Positions 36,610 to 45,277 of a stretch of 64,000 bases of DNA are shown piece by piece. Position numbers and translations under genes: made by a program. The DNA is from Rhodobacterales bacterium 32-67-9 (GTDB lineage Bacteria > Pseudomonadota > Alphaproteobacteria > Rhodobacterales > Rhodobacteraceae), in contig NCEA01000005.1 in NCBI GenBank assembly GCA_002280515.1, positions 41,047 to 105,046 of the forward strand, written 5' to 3'. The notes under the pieces are model-generated. The model was given only the letters and a program-made list of their open reading frames with translations, made no database searches and had not been told where the DNA came from. Numbering within the stretch: the stretch's first letter is position 1; the number at the start of each line of letters is the position of its first letter.

Positions 36610-37400
36610 TCCGGCGTCTCCTCTTCTTGCAGCCACCGCCGCATCGCCCCTGTCACCGCCTCCGGCGCGGTCAGGTTCACCATGTGGCGGTGGCCGGCAA
36701 CCACCACCGCTTCGCCGCGAGGGGCCGCCCCTGCCATCGCCAGCGCCATGGCCGGGCTGGAATTGCCGTCGCCCTCACCCGTCAGCACCAGCATCGGGCA
36801 AGAGATCTGCCCCAGACGGTCCGCATAGGTCGCGTCACCCTCGGCAAAGGCGCGATAAGCGGCGGCATAGCCCTCCAGGTCCACCTCCAGAAGCCAGGCC
36901 GCGACCTGATCGCGGATCGCCCCCTCGTCATCGCCGAACCACCGTGCAAGCGGCGCCGCGACGTCCGCGTCGCCCCGCGCGATTTCCTCGGCGCGGGCCA
37001 CTACGGCCAGTCGCGCCTCGGCGCTCCGGCGATAGACACCGCTCAAGAGCGCCACGCGGCGCACGAGGTCGGGCCGGTCCACCGCAAGCCCGCCGGCAAT
37101 GAGCGCCCCCATGGAATGTCCCGCCAGATTGACCGGGCCGACGCCCAGCGCCTCGATGACGCGGGCGGCCCAGGCTACATAATCGGCGAGGCACGCGCCC
37201 TTGGGAAGCATCCTGCTTTGCCCATGCCCGGGCATATCCACGGCGATGACGCGGTGGCCGTCCGAAAGCGCGGTGATCTGCGGCCCCCAGGCCTCAGCCC
37301 GCATCCCGACTCCGTGGATCAGCAGCAGTGGCTCTCCGGCCCCGGCCTCCAGCGCGCGGATCTGGCGACCGTCAGACAGCCGCAGGGTTCGCGACATCAT
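36606..37400 (-). CDS. Alpha/beta-fold hydrolase
   Basis: 264 aa. Nucleophile elbow GHSMGA, oxyanion strand LLLIHGVGMRAEAWG, catalytic His in AGHRHMVN and Asp in VLTGEGDG. Typical esterase or C-C hydrolase of catabolic operons. The start at 37400 overlaps the end of the DUF1185 gene by 29 bases; a second ATG three bases later is possible. Likely cleaves an ester or ring-opened intermediate (inference). Confidence 0.9.
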   Translation of the reverse strand: MMSRTLRLSDGRQIRALEAGAGEPLLLIHGVGMRAEAWGPQITALSDGHRVIAVDMPGHGQSRMLPKGACLADYVAWAARVIEALGVGPVNLAGHSMGALIAGGLAVDRPDLVRRVALLSGVYRRSAEARLAVVARAEEIARGDADVAAPLARWFGDDEGAIRDQVAAWLLEVDLEGYAAAYRAFAEGDATYADRLGQISCPMLVLTGEGDGNSSPAMALAMAGAAPRGEAVVVAGHRHMVNLTAPEAVTGAMRRWLQEEETPE

Positions 37401-37974
37401 GACCCAGATCCTTCAAGTCCTGATATCGGTCGCCGATCCGGTGATGCGGGCGCCCGCCGGTCGAAGCACCAAGCGCCACCACGACTTCATCGGCGGCGGG
37501 CGCGTCGGGGATGCTGAAGTGCACGGTCTGGTAATGCGACCGGCGCCCGTCGTCGTTCTTGTCCATCAGCGGGATCATGACCGGCGTATTGGCCCCGCCC
37601 CGCACGCTGGTGAAGGCAAGGTAGGTCTTGGCAGCAAGCGCCTGCCGGTAGTGGTTGCCGAACCTCAGCGTGTGGATGAGCGCATTCGCATGTTCCAGCT
37701 CTCCGTCGAGCCCCACGACGGCCGCCTTTCCATACCCCTCCACGTTTGCCGCCCCTCCGGCCGCGTCGAGGATCATCGACGTAAGGAGTTGGCCGAGTTC
37801 GGGGGCGACGGCATGAATCTGCGGCTTCAGGTCGTCGACGAAGCCCTGCCCGGCCCAGGGATTCTTCAGGACCGCGACCGCGGCGATCAGCTTGAGCGGG
37901 CGCGGCGCCTCCCGGCCGCCTTCGATCAGCGTCGTCTCGATCAGGGTGAGGGTCTTGCGAATCTGTGCCGGCAT
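37372..37974 (-). CDS. DUF1185 / amino-acid-synthesis-family protein
   Basis: 200 aa, begins MPAQIRKTLTLIETTLIEGG. LIAAVAVLKNPWAGQGFVDDL, VGLDGELEHANALIHTLRFG and SVRGGANTPVMIPLMDK are hallmarks of this family, whose structure is known but whose reaction is not. GGAGG precedes the ATG at 37974; the frame is open much further but antisense to the GntR gene. First gene of the operon, divergent from the regulator. Confidence 0.85.
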   Translation of the reverse strand: MPAQIRKTLTLIETTLIEGGREAPRPLKLIAAVAVLKNPWAGQGFVDDLKPQIHAVAPELGQLLTSMILDAAGGAANVEGYGKAAVVGLDGELEHANALIHTLRFGNHYRQALAAKTYLAFTSVRGGANTPVMIPLMDKNDDGRRSHYQTVHFSIPDAPAADEVVVALGASTGGRPHHRIGDRYQDLKDLGHDVANPAAV

Positions 37975-38002
37975 CCGGGCCTCCGTGTTTATTGTGGTAT
38001 GT

Positions 38003-38012
38003 TGGTATACCA
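38003..38012. promoter_or_regulatory. Candidate GntR (FCD) operator TGGTATACCA
   Basis: Perfect 10-bp palindrome midway between the divergent DUF1185 and GntR starts, in an AT-rich stretch. The form TnGTnnnACnA is typical of FadR-type GntR sites. A TTGACA lies at 38023-38028 on the minus strand. Confidence 0.6.
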
Positions 38013-38070
38013 TAATACGACATGTCAAGTTTTTGTTGCCACGCCCGGCGCGCCTATCTATCCTGACGCC

Positions 38071-38754
38071 ATGAACCAGCCGCATGACGCCGACCTCAGG
38101 ATCGACCATTCCACCACCACCCTGCGCGAGCTTGCGGTGGAACGGCTTCGCCAGGCCATCATCTCGGGGCGATTTTCCGGTGGCGATCGGTTGGTCGAAC
38201 GCACGCTCTGCGATCAGCTCGGGGTGTCGCGATCCGTCGTGCGCGAAGCGATCCGCTATCTCGAGGCCGAGGGCCTTGTCGAGATCCGGCCAAGGTCGGG
38301 GCCGATGGTGGCGCGGCTGGATTGGCAGAGTGCGCGTCAGATCTACGATATCCGCCGGCTGCTGGAATCGGACGCCGCCGCCGCCTGCGCGCGGGTGGCG
38401 GACGCAGCCGTCGCCGCCCGGTTGCGGGGTGCGTTGGCCGAGATCAAGCGTTCGTCTGCCGAAGGCATGCGGGCGGAGCTTTATGCTGCGACGACCGACT
38501 TCTATGAAGTGATCTTCCGCTCCGCCGGTCAGACCGTCGCCTGGGAAATCGTTCAGCGTCTGAACGGGCGGATCTCGCGCCTGCGGGCCCTGACGCTCGC
38601 CAGCACGAACCGGCAGTTGTCCGGCCCCGCGCATATGGAGCGCATCTGCGAGGCGATCTGCGCCAATCAGCCGGTGGCCGCCGCCGCTGCGGTCAACGAC
38701 CATCTGCGCGACGCGGCAGAAATCGCTCGGCAATCCCTGGAGGCCGCACCGTGA
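38071..38754 (+). CDS. GntR-family regulator, FCD type
   Basis: 227 aa. N-terminal winged helix (RLVERTLCDQLGVSRSVVREAIRYLEAEGLVEI) and an all-helical FCD ligand domain (YDIRRLLESDAAA; HMERICEAI; NDHLRDAAEIA). FCD regulators usually bind organic acids or amino-acid breakdown products. Divergent from the DUF1185-led operon, which it should control through TGGTATACCA. Stop overlaps the DUF1330 start as GTGA. Confidence 0.92.
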   Translation: MNQPHDADLRIDHSTTTLRELAVERLRQAIISGRFSGGDRLVERTLCDQLGVSRSVVREAIRYLEAEGLVEIRPRSGPMVARLDWQSARQIYDIRRLLESDAAAACARVADAAVAARLRGALAEIKRSSAEGMRAELYAATTDFYEVIFRSAGQTVAWEIVQRLNGRISRLRALTLASTNRQLSGPAHMERICEAICANQPVAAAAAVNDHLRDAAEIARQSLEAAP

Positions 38755-39056
38755 GCGCCTATTGGATCGCGCATGTCACGGTCACCGACCCCGAGCGCTA
38801 CAAGTTCTATCAGGACCGGGCTATTGCGGCATTCACCGCGCACGGGGCGAGCTTTCTGGCGCGCGGGGGCGAGTCCGAGGTTCTGGAGGGGCCAGCGCTC
38901 GCCCGCCATGTAGTGATCCAGTTCCCGTCGCTTGCCGCCGCCAAAGCCTGCTATGCGTCCGACGCCTACCGGGAGGCACGCCTGTATCGCGACGGAGCGG
39001 CCACCGTCCATCTGGTCATCGTCGACGGAACCGAAACGGATCCTGTCCGACCGTAA
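38751..39056 (+). CDS. DUF1330 family protein
   Basis: 101 aa with the dimeric alpha-beta-barrel pattern of DUF1330: YWIAHVTVTDPERYKFYQD at the N-terminus and VVIQFPSLAAAKACYASDAY in the middle. GTG start overlaps the GntR stop, so it is co-translated with the regulator. Function unknown; members resemble small oxygenase/isomerase-fold proteins and may act on an intermediate of the divergent operon. Confidence 0.88.
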   Translation: MSAYWIAHVTVTDPERYKFYQDRAIAAFTAHGASFLARGGESEVLEGPALARHVVIQFPSLAAAKACYASDAYREARLYRDGAATVHLVIVDGTETDPVRP

Positions 39057-39107
39057 GTCGTTGACGGTCCATGCCGAGAAAGCAGGGGTCAGGCCCTTGA
39101 TACCGCG

Positions 39108-39809
39108 CTACATCGACCGTGTCACGCCGCCATCGACCCGAAGGCTCTGTCCGGTGATGTAGCTGCTGTCGTCGGAAAGCAGGAAGGCGGCGGCCTTGCC
39201 CTGTTCCTCGGCGCGGGCAAGGCGACCGAGTGCCGACATCTTGGCGTATTTCTCCGGCAGGTCGAGACTGTCGGTGAAGCCGGGCAGGAGGCAGTTCATG
39301 CGGATGTTCGCCGGCCCGTAGCGGTCGGAATAAAGCTTGGCGAAGGACGACACGCCGACCCGGTAGACGCTGGAGGTCGGGAACATCAGGCTTGGCTCGA
39401 ACGCCGAGTAGGTGGTGATGCAGACGACGGAGCCGCCGCCCTGCTTCTCCATCACCGGCGTCACCAGCTTGGCCATGCGGATCACCGGCTTGAGTACCAT
39501 ATTGTTGGCGCGGTCCCAGTCCTCTTCCGGGATTTCCAGCAGATCGCCCTTCGGGGGACCTGCGACGTGGATCAGCACGGCGTCGATGCGGCCGTAGGTC
39601 GCCATCGCCAGATCGAAGATGCCGCGGATGTCCTCGGCCTTTTCGGCCACCCCGCGCCGCGCGATGCCGCCGAGTTCGGCGGCCAGCGTCTCGCAACTCT
39701 CGGAGGGCGACATGAGCGCGAGCCTGTAGCCTTTCTTATGCATCTCCCGCGCGGCGGCGGCGCCCATGCCGCGCCCCCCTCCGACGATCAGGCAAACCTT
39801 GTTGGACAT
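39108..39809 (-). CDS. Short-chain dehydrogenase/reductase-like protein with incomplete active site
   Basis: 233 aa. Cofactor loop LIVGGGRGMGAAAA, and IRMNCLLPGF and ITGQSLRVDGG near the C-terminus are SDR landmarks. The usual Tyr-x-x-x-Lys is not intact: the region reads SVYRVGVSSFAKL, with Val where Lys is expected. It may use another geometry or have lost redox activity. ATG at 39809 has AAGGA upstream. Convergent with DUF1330; next to decayed genes. Confidence 0.82.
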   Translation of the reverse strand: MSNKVCLIVGGGRGMGAAAAREMHKKGYRLALMSPSESCETLAAELGGIARRGVAEKAEDIRGIFDLAMATYGRIDAVLIHVAGPPKGDLLEIPEEDWDRANNMVLKPVIRMAKLVTPVMEKQGGGSVVCITTYSAFEPSLMFPTSSVYRVGVSSFAKLYSDRYGPANIRMNCLLPGFTDSLDLPEKYAKMSALGRLARAEEQGKAAAFLLSDDSSYITGQSLRVDGGVTRSM

Positions 39810-39822
39810 TGGCAAGTTCCTT

Positions 39823-40029
39823 TCAGTAACGGTCGATGCGATAGGGCGAGAGGTCGAGATCGGTCCGCTCGCCCGAGATAAGCTGCGCCATCAGCCGCTC
39901 GTTCGCGGCGGCACTGGTCAGCCCGAGATGGTCATGACCTGTAGCATAATAGGAGCCTTTCGTCCGCGCCGAAGCAGAAAGGATCGGCACGGCTTCGGGC
40001 GGGGCGGGCCTGTGTCCCAATGGCCCGCG
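39823..40029 (-). pseudogene. C-terminal remnant of a D-amino-acid-dehydrogenase-like flavoprotein
   Basis: The frame reads GHRPAPPEAVPIL, then SYYATGHDHLGLTSAAA and ends at a stop at 39823. GHRP followed by GHxHLGLT is the C-terminal FAD-site signature of DadA-type enzymes. An in-frame TAG at 40030-40032 and no recognisable N-terminal part mean only the last 70 or so residues survive. Confidence 0.65.
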
Positions 40030-40192
40030 CTACGCCATCAGTTGCGCTGCCACCGTGTCCGCCTGGAAGCGTCACTTCCTCAACGGTCCGGCCATCACGT
40101 TCAGGTGGTACATCTCGAACCCGTGAAGATCGGACTCTGGCCCAGGCCGCTGCCAGACAGGGTTCGCGTGCCCTGCGTTTCAGCGTGCACAG

Positions 40193-40252
40193 GCCGAGCG
40201 GCGGAAAGTCGTCATTGGTCCAGACAATGGGGTTGGTGCCGCACTGGATCAT
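40193..40252 (-). pseudogene. N-terminal remnant of an IolE-like (inosose dehydratase) gene
   Basis: ATG at 40252 opens with IQCGTNPIVWTNDD, very like the start of sugar-phosphate isomerase/IolE proteins (GTNPIxWxNDD). Similarity ends after about 20 residues and the frame then has no family features. Confidence 0.45.
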
Positions 40253-40320
40253 GTCGGTCTTTCTCCGGTTTGGGGCGCGGTCATCCGCGGTCGGTTCACG
40301 ATTGTCTGGCACGCTGAAAT

Positions 40321-40407
40321 TGTCGCGCGGCAATCGCGGCCCTTGATACGAGCAAGCATGTCTGGTGCGAAACGCCGATGGCGCTGAAGCTGGGCGATGC
40401 CGCCTGA
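40321..40407 (+). pseudogene. Remnant of a Gfo/Idh/MocA-type dehydrogenase
   Basis: The frame reads AAIAALDTSKHVWCETPMAL then stops at 40405. It matches the GKHVxCEKPMAL catalytic motif of inositol-dehydrogenase-like proteins, with the key Lys of EKP changed to Thr. A related HAEIVAR in a neighbouring frame just upstream suggests a frameshift. Confidence 0.55.
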
Positions 40408-40416
40408 CTGCTGCGG

Positions 40417-41697
40417 TCAGGGCGCCGCGACTTGCCGCAGGTCAGCGTCGAGACGGCCGGCCGCGAGAGCCGAAAGCGCAACCATCAGGGTAGCGGTTCC
40501 GAGCATCAGCCCCAACCCGCCGGCCTGATAGGCCACCCCGGACAGAAGCGTGCCGGCAAGGCGTCCGCCGGCATTGGCCATGTAGTAGAACCCCACGTCC
40601 ATGGTCACGCGCTCGGCATTGGTGAACGCAAGGATCAGGTAGGAATGGAGTGCCGAATTGACCGCGAAGACCGCGCCGAAGGCAAGCAGCCCCACGACCA
40701 GCAAGGCGGTCAGCCAGGGCTGTGGTCCCGGCGCGACCAGCGCCGCCGACGTCAGAACCGCAGGGATCAGCGCAAGCGCCCAGACCCAGCGCCGGGCGGC
40801 GGCAACGAGGTCCGCCTCGGGGCGGGTTGCCGCGCGCAGAAGTTTCGGCGCGGCGGCCTGCATGACGCCGTAGAGGATGATCCAGACTGCCATGAACGTG
40901 CCGATCATGAAGAAGGCGGCGCGGTTGCCCGCCACGGTGCCGTCCGAAAGCACCGCGTAGAAATAGATCGGGATCCCCACGACGAACCAAACGTCCCGCG
41001 CCCCGAACAGGAACAACCGCGCGGCGCAGAGCCAGTTGACGTTGGCGGACTTGGATAACACCTCGGAGAACTTCGCGCCCTTTCGCCCCTTCGGCAGCCC
41101 CGGAGGCATGGCGGCCAGCACGGCCACGAGGATGCCGGCAAGGACGAGCGCCATGGACAGCACGGCCCAGACGAAACCGACGCTGGCCAGAAGCGCCGCC
41201 CCGAGCAGGAACCCGAGCCCCTTCACCGCGTTCTTCGATCCGGTCAGCAGCGCCACCCAGCGGAAAAGCCCGCCGTCCTTCGTCGGCGCGAGCAGTTTCA
41301 CCGCTGATTTGGCGGACATCTTGGCAAGATCCTTGGCCACGCCCGAGGCCCCCTGCACCACCATGACATAGGCCACCGATAGGCCGGTCGCCCATCCGGG
41401 GTCGAGCTGCGCCAGCGCGATAAGCGCCACGACCTGAAGCGCGAGGCCCGCATAGAGCGTCGAGGTCAGCCCAAAGCGCGCGGCGATCCATCCCGCCGAG
41501 AGGTTGGTGGCCATTCCGGCGATCTCGTAAAGCACGAACAGGTAGGCAAGCTGCACCGGCGAAAAGCCGAGCGTGTGGAAATGCAGAAGCACCAGCATGC
41601 GCAGCGCGCCGTCGGTAAGCATGAAGGCCCAGTAGGCGGCGGTGACCGCGACATAGGCGCTCAGGCCCTCGGGGCGCACCGGGGCACGATCGGTCAA
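40417..41697 (-). CDS. arsJ: Organoarsenical efflux MFS transporter ArsJ
   Basis: 426 aa with about 11-12 membrane segments. Loops [20 protein letters not shown] and [11 protein letters not shown] are typical of ArsJ. ArsJ exports 1-arseno-3-phosphoglycerate, the unstable product made when GAPDH uses arsenate instead of phosphate; it then decays outside to arsenate. The gene overlaps the GAPDH stop (ATGA), and the same operon encodes an arsenic-responsive regulator, so the assignment rests on both sequence and context. Confidence 0.93.
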   Translation of the reverse strand: MTDRAPVRPEGLSAYVAVTAAYWAFMLTDGALRMLVLLHFHTLGFSPVQLAYLFVLYEIAGMATNLSAGWIAARFGLTSTLYAGLALQVVALIALAQLDPGWATGLSVAYVMVVQGASGVAKDLAKMSAKSAVKLLAPTKDGGLFRWVALLTGSKNAVKGLGFLLGAALLASVGFVWAVLSMALVLAGILVAVLAAMPPGLPKGRKGAKFSEVLSKSANVNWLCAARLFLFGARDVWFVVGIPIYFYAVLSDGTVAGNRAAFFMIGTFMAVWIILYGVMQAAAPKLLRAATRPEADLVAAARRWVWALALIPAVLTSAALVAPGPQPWLTALLVVGLLAFGAVFAVNSALHSYLILAFTNAERVTMDVGFYYMANAGGRLAGTLLSGVAYQAGGLGLMLGTATLMVALSALAAGRLDADLRQVAAP

Positions 41698-42692
41698 AGC
41701 GATGCCCCGACCATCAGTGCCACGTCGACAAGGCGATGCGCGTAGCCCATCTCGTTGTCGTACCAGGCGTAGACCTTCACCTGCGTGCCGTTCACCACCA
41801 TCGTCGAGGGTGCGTCGACGATAGAGGAGCGGGTATCGTTGGTGTAGTCCGCCGAGACAAGCGGACGCTCCTCGTAGCCGAGAATGCCCGCCAGCGGGCC
41901 GTCAGCGGCGGCCCGGAACAGGCGATTCACCTCTTCAACGGTCGTCTCGCGCGCCACTTCGAACACGCAGTCGGTGATCGAGGCGTTGAGAAGCGGCACC
42001 CGGACGGCGTGGCCGTTCAGGCGGCCCTTGAGTTCAGGGTAGATCAGCGTGATCGCGGTGGCGGATCCCGTCGTGGTCGGGATGAGGGAGTTCAGCGCCG
42101 AGCGCGCCCGGCGCAGGTCCTTTGCCGGCCGGTCGACGATGGTCTGGGTATTGGTCACGTCGTGGATCGTGGTGATCGACCCGTGACGAATGCCGATCGC
42201 CTCGTGGATCACCTTGACCACCGGAGCAAGGCAGTTGGTCGTGCAGGATGCCGCTGTCACGATGCGGTGCACGGCGGGATCGTAAGTGTGCTGGTTGACG
42301 CCGTAGACGATGTTCGCGGCGCCGCCGTCCTTCACCGGGGCCGAGACGACGATCTTGCCGACGCCGGCGGCAAAGTAGGGTTCCAGCTTCGCGGCGGATT
42401 TGAAGGCGCCGGTGCAGTCGATCACCACGCCCACCCCGGCGAGCGGCAGGGCTGAAAGATCGCGTGTCCCGATGAACGGCAGGCGAATGCCGTCGACGAT
42501 GACGCTTTCGGCGTCATGCGAGAAGGCGGCGTCCCAGCGCCCGTGCACCGAGTCGAATTCCAGAAGATGCGCGTGCATGGCGGGGTCGCCGACCGCGTCG
42601 TTGATCCAGGCAATCCGCGCCCCCCGGGCCAAAAGCGGCTTCAGGGCGAGCTTTCCGATGCGGCCAAGGCCGTTCAGGGCGTAGACGGTCAT
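41694..42692 (-). CDS. ArsJ-associated glyceraldehyde-3-phosphate dehydrogenase
   Basis: 332 aa. NAD motif [13 protein letters not shown], catalytic Cys150 in [12 protein letters not shown], phosphate-site residues in TTTGSATA, C-terminal [14 protein letters not shown]. In ars operons this dedicated GAPDH combines glyceraldehyde-3-phosphate with arsenate to give 1-arseno-3-phosphoglycerate for ArsJ. Start and stop overlap the flanking ars genes (ATGA at both ends). A role in central glycolysis cannot be excluded. Confidence 0.93.
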   Translation of the reverse strand: MTVYALNGLGRIGKLALKPLLARGARIAWINDAVGDPAMHAHLLEFDSVHGRWDAAFSHDAESVIVDGIRLPFIGTRDLSALPLAGVGVVIDCTGAFKSAAKLEPYFAAGVGKIVVSAPVKDGGAANIVYGVNQHTYDPAVHRIVTAASCTTNCLAPVVKVIHEAIGIRHGSITTIHDVTNTQTIVDRPAKDLRRARSALNSLIPTTTGSATAITLIYPELKGRLNGHAVRVPLLNASITDCVFEVARETTVEEVNRLFRAAADGPLAGILGYEERPLVSADYTNDTRSSIVDAPSTMVVNGTQVKVYAWYDNEMGYAHRLVDVALMVGASL

Positions 42693-43537
42693 GCCGTTAC
42701 CCCGGCATCCGCGCTTCGGCCGATGTCATCGACCGCCTTTTGCAGCGAGATGCGGTCGAGCGAGGCGATTGGCAGGGCCGAGAACACCTTGATCCGGTTC
42801 AGGAGCGCGCCATAGGACTGGTGGAACGCCAGGCTCTTTTCCGCGTCGGTGCCCACGGCCTTGACCGGATCGGGCATGCCCCAGTGCGCGCTGACGGGTT
42901 GCCCGGTCCAGGCCGGGCACTCCTCGTTCGCGGCCCGGTCACAGACCGTGAAGACGAAGTCGAACTTCGGCGCATCCGGTCCCTGAAACTCGGCTATGGT
43001 CTTCGCGCGCAAGACCGAGGTGTCGTGACCTTTCTGCCTGAGCACGTCGAGCGCGAAGGGGTTCAGATCCGAATGCGGCCTTGTGCCGGCGGAATATGCC
43101 TCGAAGCGAAGCCCGGCCTTTGTTCGGAGGATCGACTCGGCAAAGATCGAACGGGCGGAGTTTCCAGTGCAGATGAACAGCACCCTGTATTTCCGGTCGG
43201 ATATTGGCTGGGGTCCTTGGATAAAGGGCGGGGGGAGCGGGGCACAGAGATCCGGCCGGCCTCGGCAACAGTCGAGGAACAGGTAATCGAAGGTGCGTCG
43301 CACCTCCGTCATGTCGACGGTGTAGCGAAGCGAGGTGGCAACCCGTTCCTGGCTGACCAGATTGGCCTGCATCAGGGCGGACAGATAGGCCGAGAGCGTC
43401 GACGCCTTCAGCCCGAGCGCCTCGGCCAGTTCACCGGCGGGAACGCGGTCGGGATACCTGCGGACGAGCAGCCGGAAGAGGGCGAGCCGTTGCGGATGGC
43501 CCAATGTGGTGAGGCGGGAGGCAATCTCTTTTTCCAT
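42689..43537 (-). CDS. ArsR regulator fused to LMW-PTP arsenate reductase ArsC
   Basis: 282 aa. Residues 1-about 100: ArsR winged helix ([24 protein letters not shown]) with C-terminal Cys90, Cys91 and Cys98 ([11 protein letters not shown]), a layout like the As(III) site of the Acidithiobacillus ferrooxidans ArsR. Residues about 115-270: low-molecular-weight phosphatase-type ArsC with P-loop [10 protein letters not shown] (Cys123) and the DP loop [10 protein letters not shown]. One polypeptide thus senses arsenite and reduces arsenate. No ribosome site precedes the ATG at 43537; it may be leaderless. First gene of the ars operon. Confidence 0.92.
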   Translation of the reverse strand: MEKEIASRLTTLGHPQRLALFRLLVRRYPDRVPAGELAEALGLKASTLSAYLSALMQANLVSQERVATSLRYTVDMTEVRRTFDYLFLDCCRGRPDLCAPLPPPFIQGPQPISDRKYRVLFICTGNSARSIFAESILRTKAGLRFEAYSAGTRPHSDLNPFALDVLRQKGHDTSVLRAKTIAEFQGPDAPKFDFVFTVCDRAANEECPAWTGQPVSAHWGMPDPVKAVGTDAEKSLAFHQSYGALLNRIKVFSALPIASLDRISLQKAVDDIGRSADAGVTA

Positions 43538-43557
43538 ATTTCATGGATATACGAAAT
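43538..43557. promoter_or_regulatory. Candidate ArsR operator at the arsR start
   Basis: ATTTC / GAAAT inverted repeat with a 10-base spacer, directly upstream of the ATG. On the minus strand TATATC could be a -10 so close to the ATG that transcription may start at or near it. Confidence 0.5.
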
Positions 43558-43806
43558 AAATAACTTCGCAACGGTTATCCCGCACTGTCACGAAAACTTC
43601 ACATCGACGCCGGCGCGCCGAAACGATTGCAAACCTCCCGGCCGCCAACGAGAACTGGACCCGGAACTGGAGCAAGGCGTCCGGCCCCCTCTGCACTTCA
43701 AGTCCGGCCGAAGGATAAAGCGCCATGCCATCGCGCTTGGCGCATTCTTCGCCGCTGCTTGCGTTGGCCGGCGGGATGGTGTGCCGCTTGCCAGGGACCG
43801 AAACCT

Positions 43807-44733
43807 TCAATCCGGCTTGCTCGTCGTGGAGACCTGACGGGCGCGGCGTCCAATTCGTGCAGTTTGCCCGCGCGCCGTTTTTTTCTGGACCCTCGTCCCG
43901 GTCCGGTGATCGGCCCCCTCACCGCCATCGCCGGGACCGCCAGCGTCTTGCGGCGGCGGAGCCCAGCGAAGACTGTGATAGTCGAAACCGCCCGCAAGAT
44001 GCGGCTTCACGATCTCGAAATACGGCGAGAGGTCGAAGTCGCGCGGCGCGAAGAGCGAATGGTGCCGGATATGCAGGATCTCGGCCCGCGCCTCGCGCGA
44101 TCCTTTCCGGGCCTTCACCTTGGTCACGTCGGGCAGGATCGGATAGCGGACCGACTGGAACGCGCGGGCGATAAGCGACGAGCAGATGGCCCGCGTCGGA
44201 TCGCCCGAGCCGAAAGCCAGCATCCGGCGCCGCCACCGCACCGGAACCGGAGGCGTGGGCATGAAATAGCGCAGGAGGTCGACGATGTTGCGCAGGTCGT
44301 AGTTCAGACCGATCCGGGCGATCATGAACGCGGTGACCTCCGCCCGCTCGGCATCGGTCAGGCCGACAGGGCGGCAGATGCGCGTGTTGTAGGTCGCGTA
44401 TTTCGACAGCGGCACCGAGACGCAGCCTTCGCCGAGGTTGACCTCGACAAGGTGGTGCCGTTCCGATCCGTCGTCGGGGTCGGGCAGATGGCTGCCGACA
44501 TACATCGCGGCATGGGACCAGGTGGATTGGGTAAGGTACTTGATCGCCGTCGAGATACGCTCCCCACCCTCGATGAGAAGGACATCTCCGGGGCGCAGGA
44601 TGCGGCAGAGCGTCGGAAAATCCGATGGTGTGTAAGGCTTGTAGCCCGAACTCGGGCGGTTGAGCTTCGACGCCAGTCGCTGACCGATGCTATCGAGCAT
44701 CCTGTCCAGTATGCTATTCGTCCGTCGCTCCAT
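43807..44733 (-). CDS. YiiX/YebB-like (permuted NlpC/P60) cysteine amidase-fold protein
   Basis: 308 aa. LRPGDVLLIEGGERISTAIKY then TWSHAAMYVG (His74) and later AICSSLIARAFQ (Cys) are the His and Cys of the permuted papain-like YiiX/YaeF family, which hydrolyse lipid- or peptide-amide bonds. No signal peptide is evident. The last 40 residues are basic and low-complexity and may be disordered. Substrate unknown. Confidence 0.85.
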   Translation of the reverse strand: MERRTNSILDRMLDSIGQRLASKLNRPSSGYKPYTPSDFPTLCRILRPGDVLLIEGGERISTAIKYLTQSTWSHAAMYVGSHLPDPDDGSERHHLVEVNLGEGCVSVPLSKYATYNTRICRPVGLTDAERAEVTAFMIARIGLNYDLRNIVDLLRYFMPTPPVPVRWRRRMLAFGSGDPTRAICSSLIARAFQSVRYPILPDVTKVKARKGSREARAEILHIRHHSLFAPRDFDLSPYFEIVKPHLAGGFDYHSLRWAPPPQDAGGPGDGGEGADHRTGTRVQKKTARGQTARIGRRARQVSTTSKPD

Positions 44734-44787
44734 GGGGACGCGCCTTCTCCTCTCGTCTGCCTATGAGACTCGCGCAGGCGCACGGCG

Positions 44788-45237
44788 TTACAGGGACGCA
44801 CGGCAAATGTCGCTTTCGCAGCGGATCACCGGCACCCGCGCCCCAAGCACCCGCATGGTGACGAGCGCCAGCCAGATGCCGGCGACGATCCCGAACCAGG
44901 ACGGCAGGGCGTGGGGTGACAGCGACGGAATGCCGAACAGGATCAGCCCGTCGTTGCCGCCGGGGATCATCCCGGCCCCGATGCCGAAGAGAAGGCCGCC
45001 GGACAGCCCCAGGAGGCCGAGCGGCCGCGTCGATAAGCCCGGATCGGCCCCGACCAGGGCCGCGACCGAGAGAAGGCCGAGGGTCCAGAACGATGCCTTG
45101 AGAAAGGACCACAGGACATAGGCCCGTCCTGTGGTCATGATCTCGGCCACGGCTTTTACTGTGCAAAGGCCGGCCCTGTGCGCCGAGGCCCCGAGCAGCA
45201 CGCCCAAAATGGCAGGCAGGGCGAGGTCGGGTAGCAT
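44788..45237 (-). CDS. YeeE/YedE-type half-length membrane transporter
   Basis: 149 aa, about four hydrophobic segments. The motif HRAGLCTVKAVAE (Cys in a membrane loop) and GGLLFGIGAGMIPGGNDG are typical of YeeE/YedE sulfur-compound transporters such as thiosulfate importers, here as a short form that may dimerise. Start uncertain: ATG at 45237, or GTG at 45264; neither has a strong ribosome site. Confidence 0.82.
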   Translation of the reverse strand: MLPDLALPAILGVLLGASAHRAGLCTVKAVAEIMTTGRAYVLWSFLKASFWTLGLLSVAALVGADPGLSTRPLGLLGLSGGLLFGIGAGMIPGGNDGLILFGIPSLSPHALPSWFGIVAGIWLALVTMRVLGARVPVIRCESDICRASL

Positions 45238-45277
45238 CGGGACCCCGGCGCTGGGCCAGATCACCTGCGATCAGCGG

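Noticed and set aside
37372-38733. 453-aa frame including DUF1185
   Set aside because: The part above 37974 is antisense to the GntR gene and has no homology; GGAGG and the family N-terminus fix the start at 37974.
40080-40165. Minus-strand frame containing GFEMYHLNVMAGPLRK
   Set aside because: It looks protein-like but I could not tie it to a family, and it has no start; left within the decayed block without a call.
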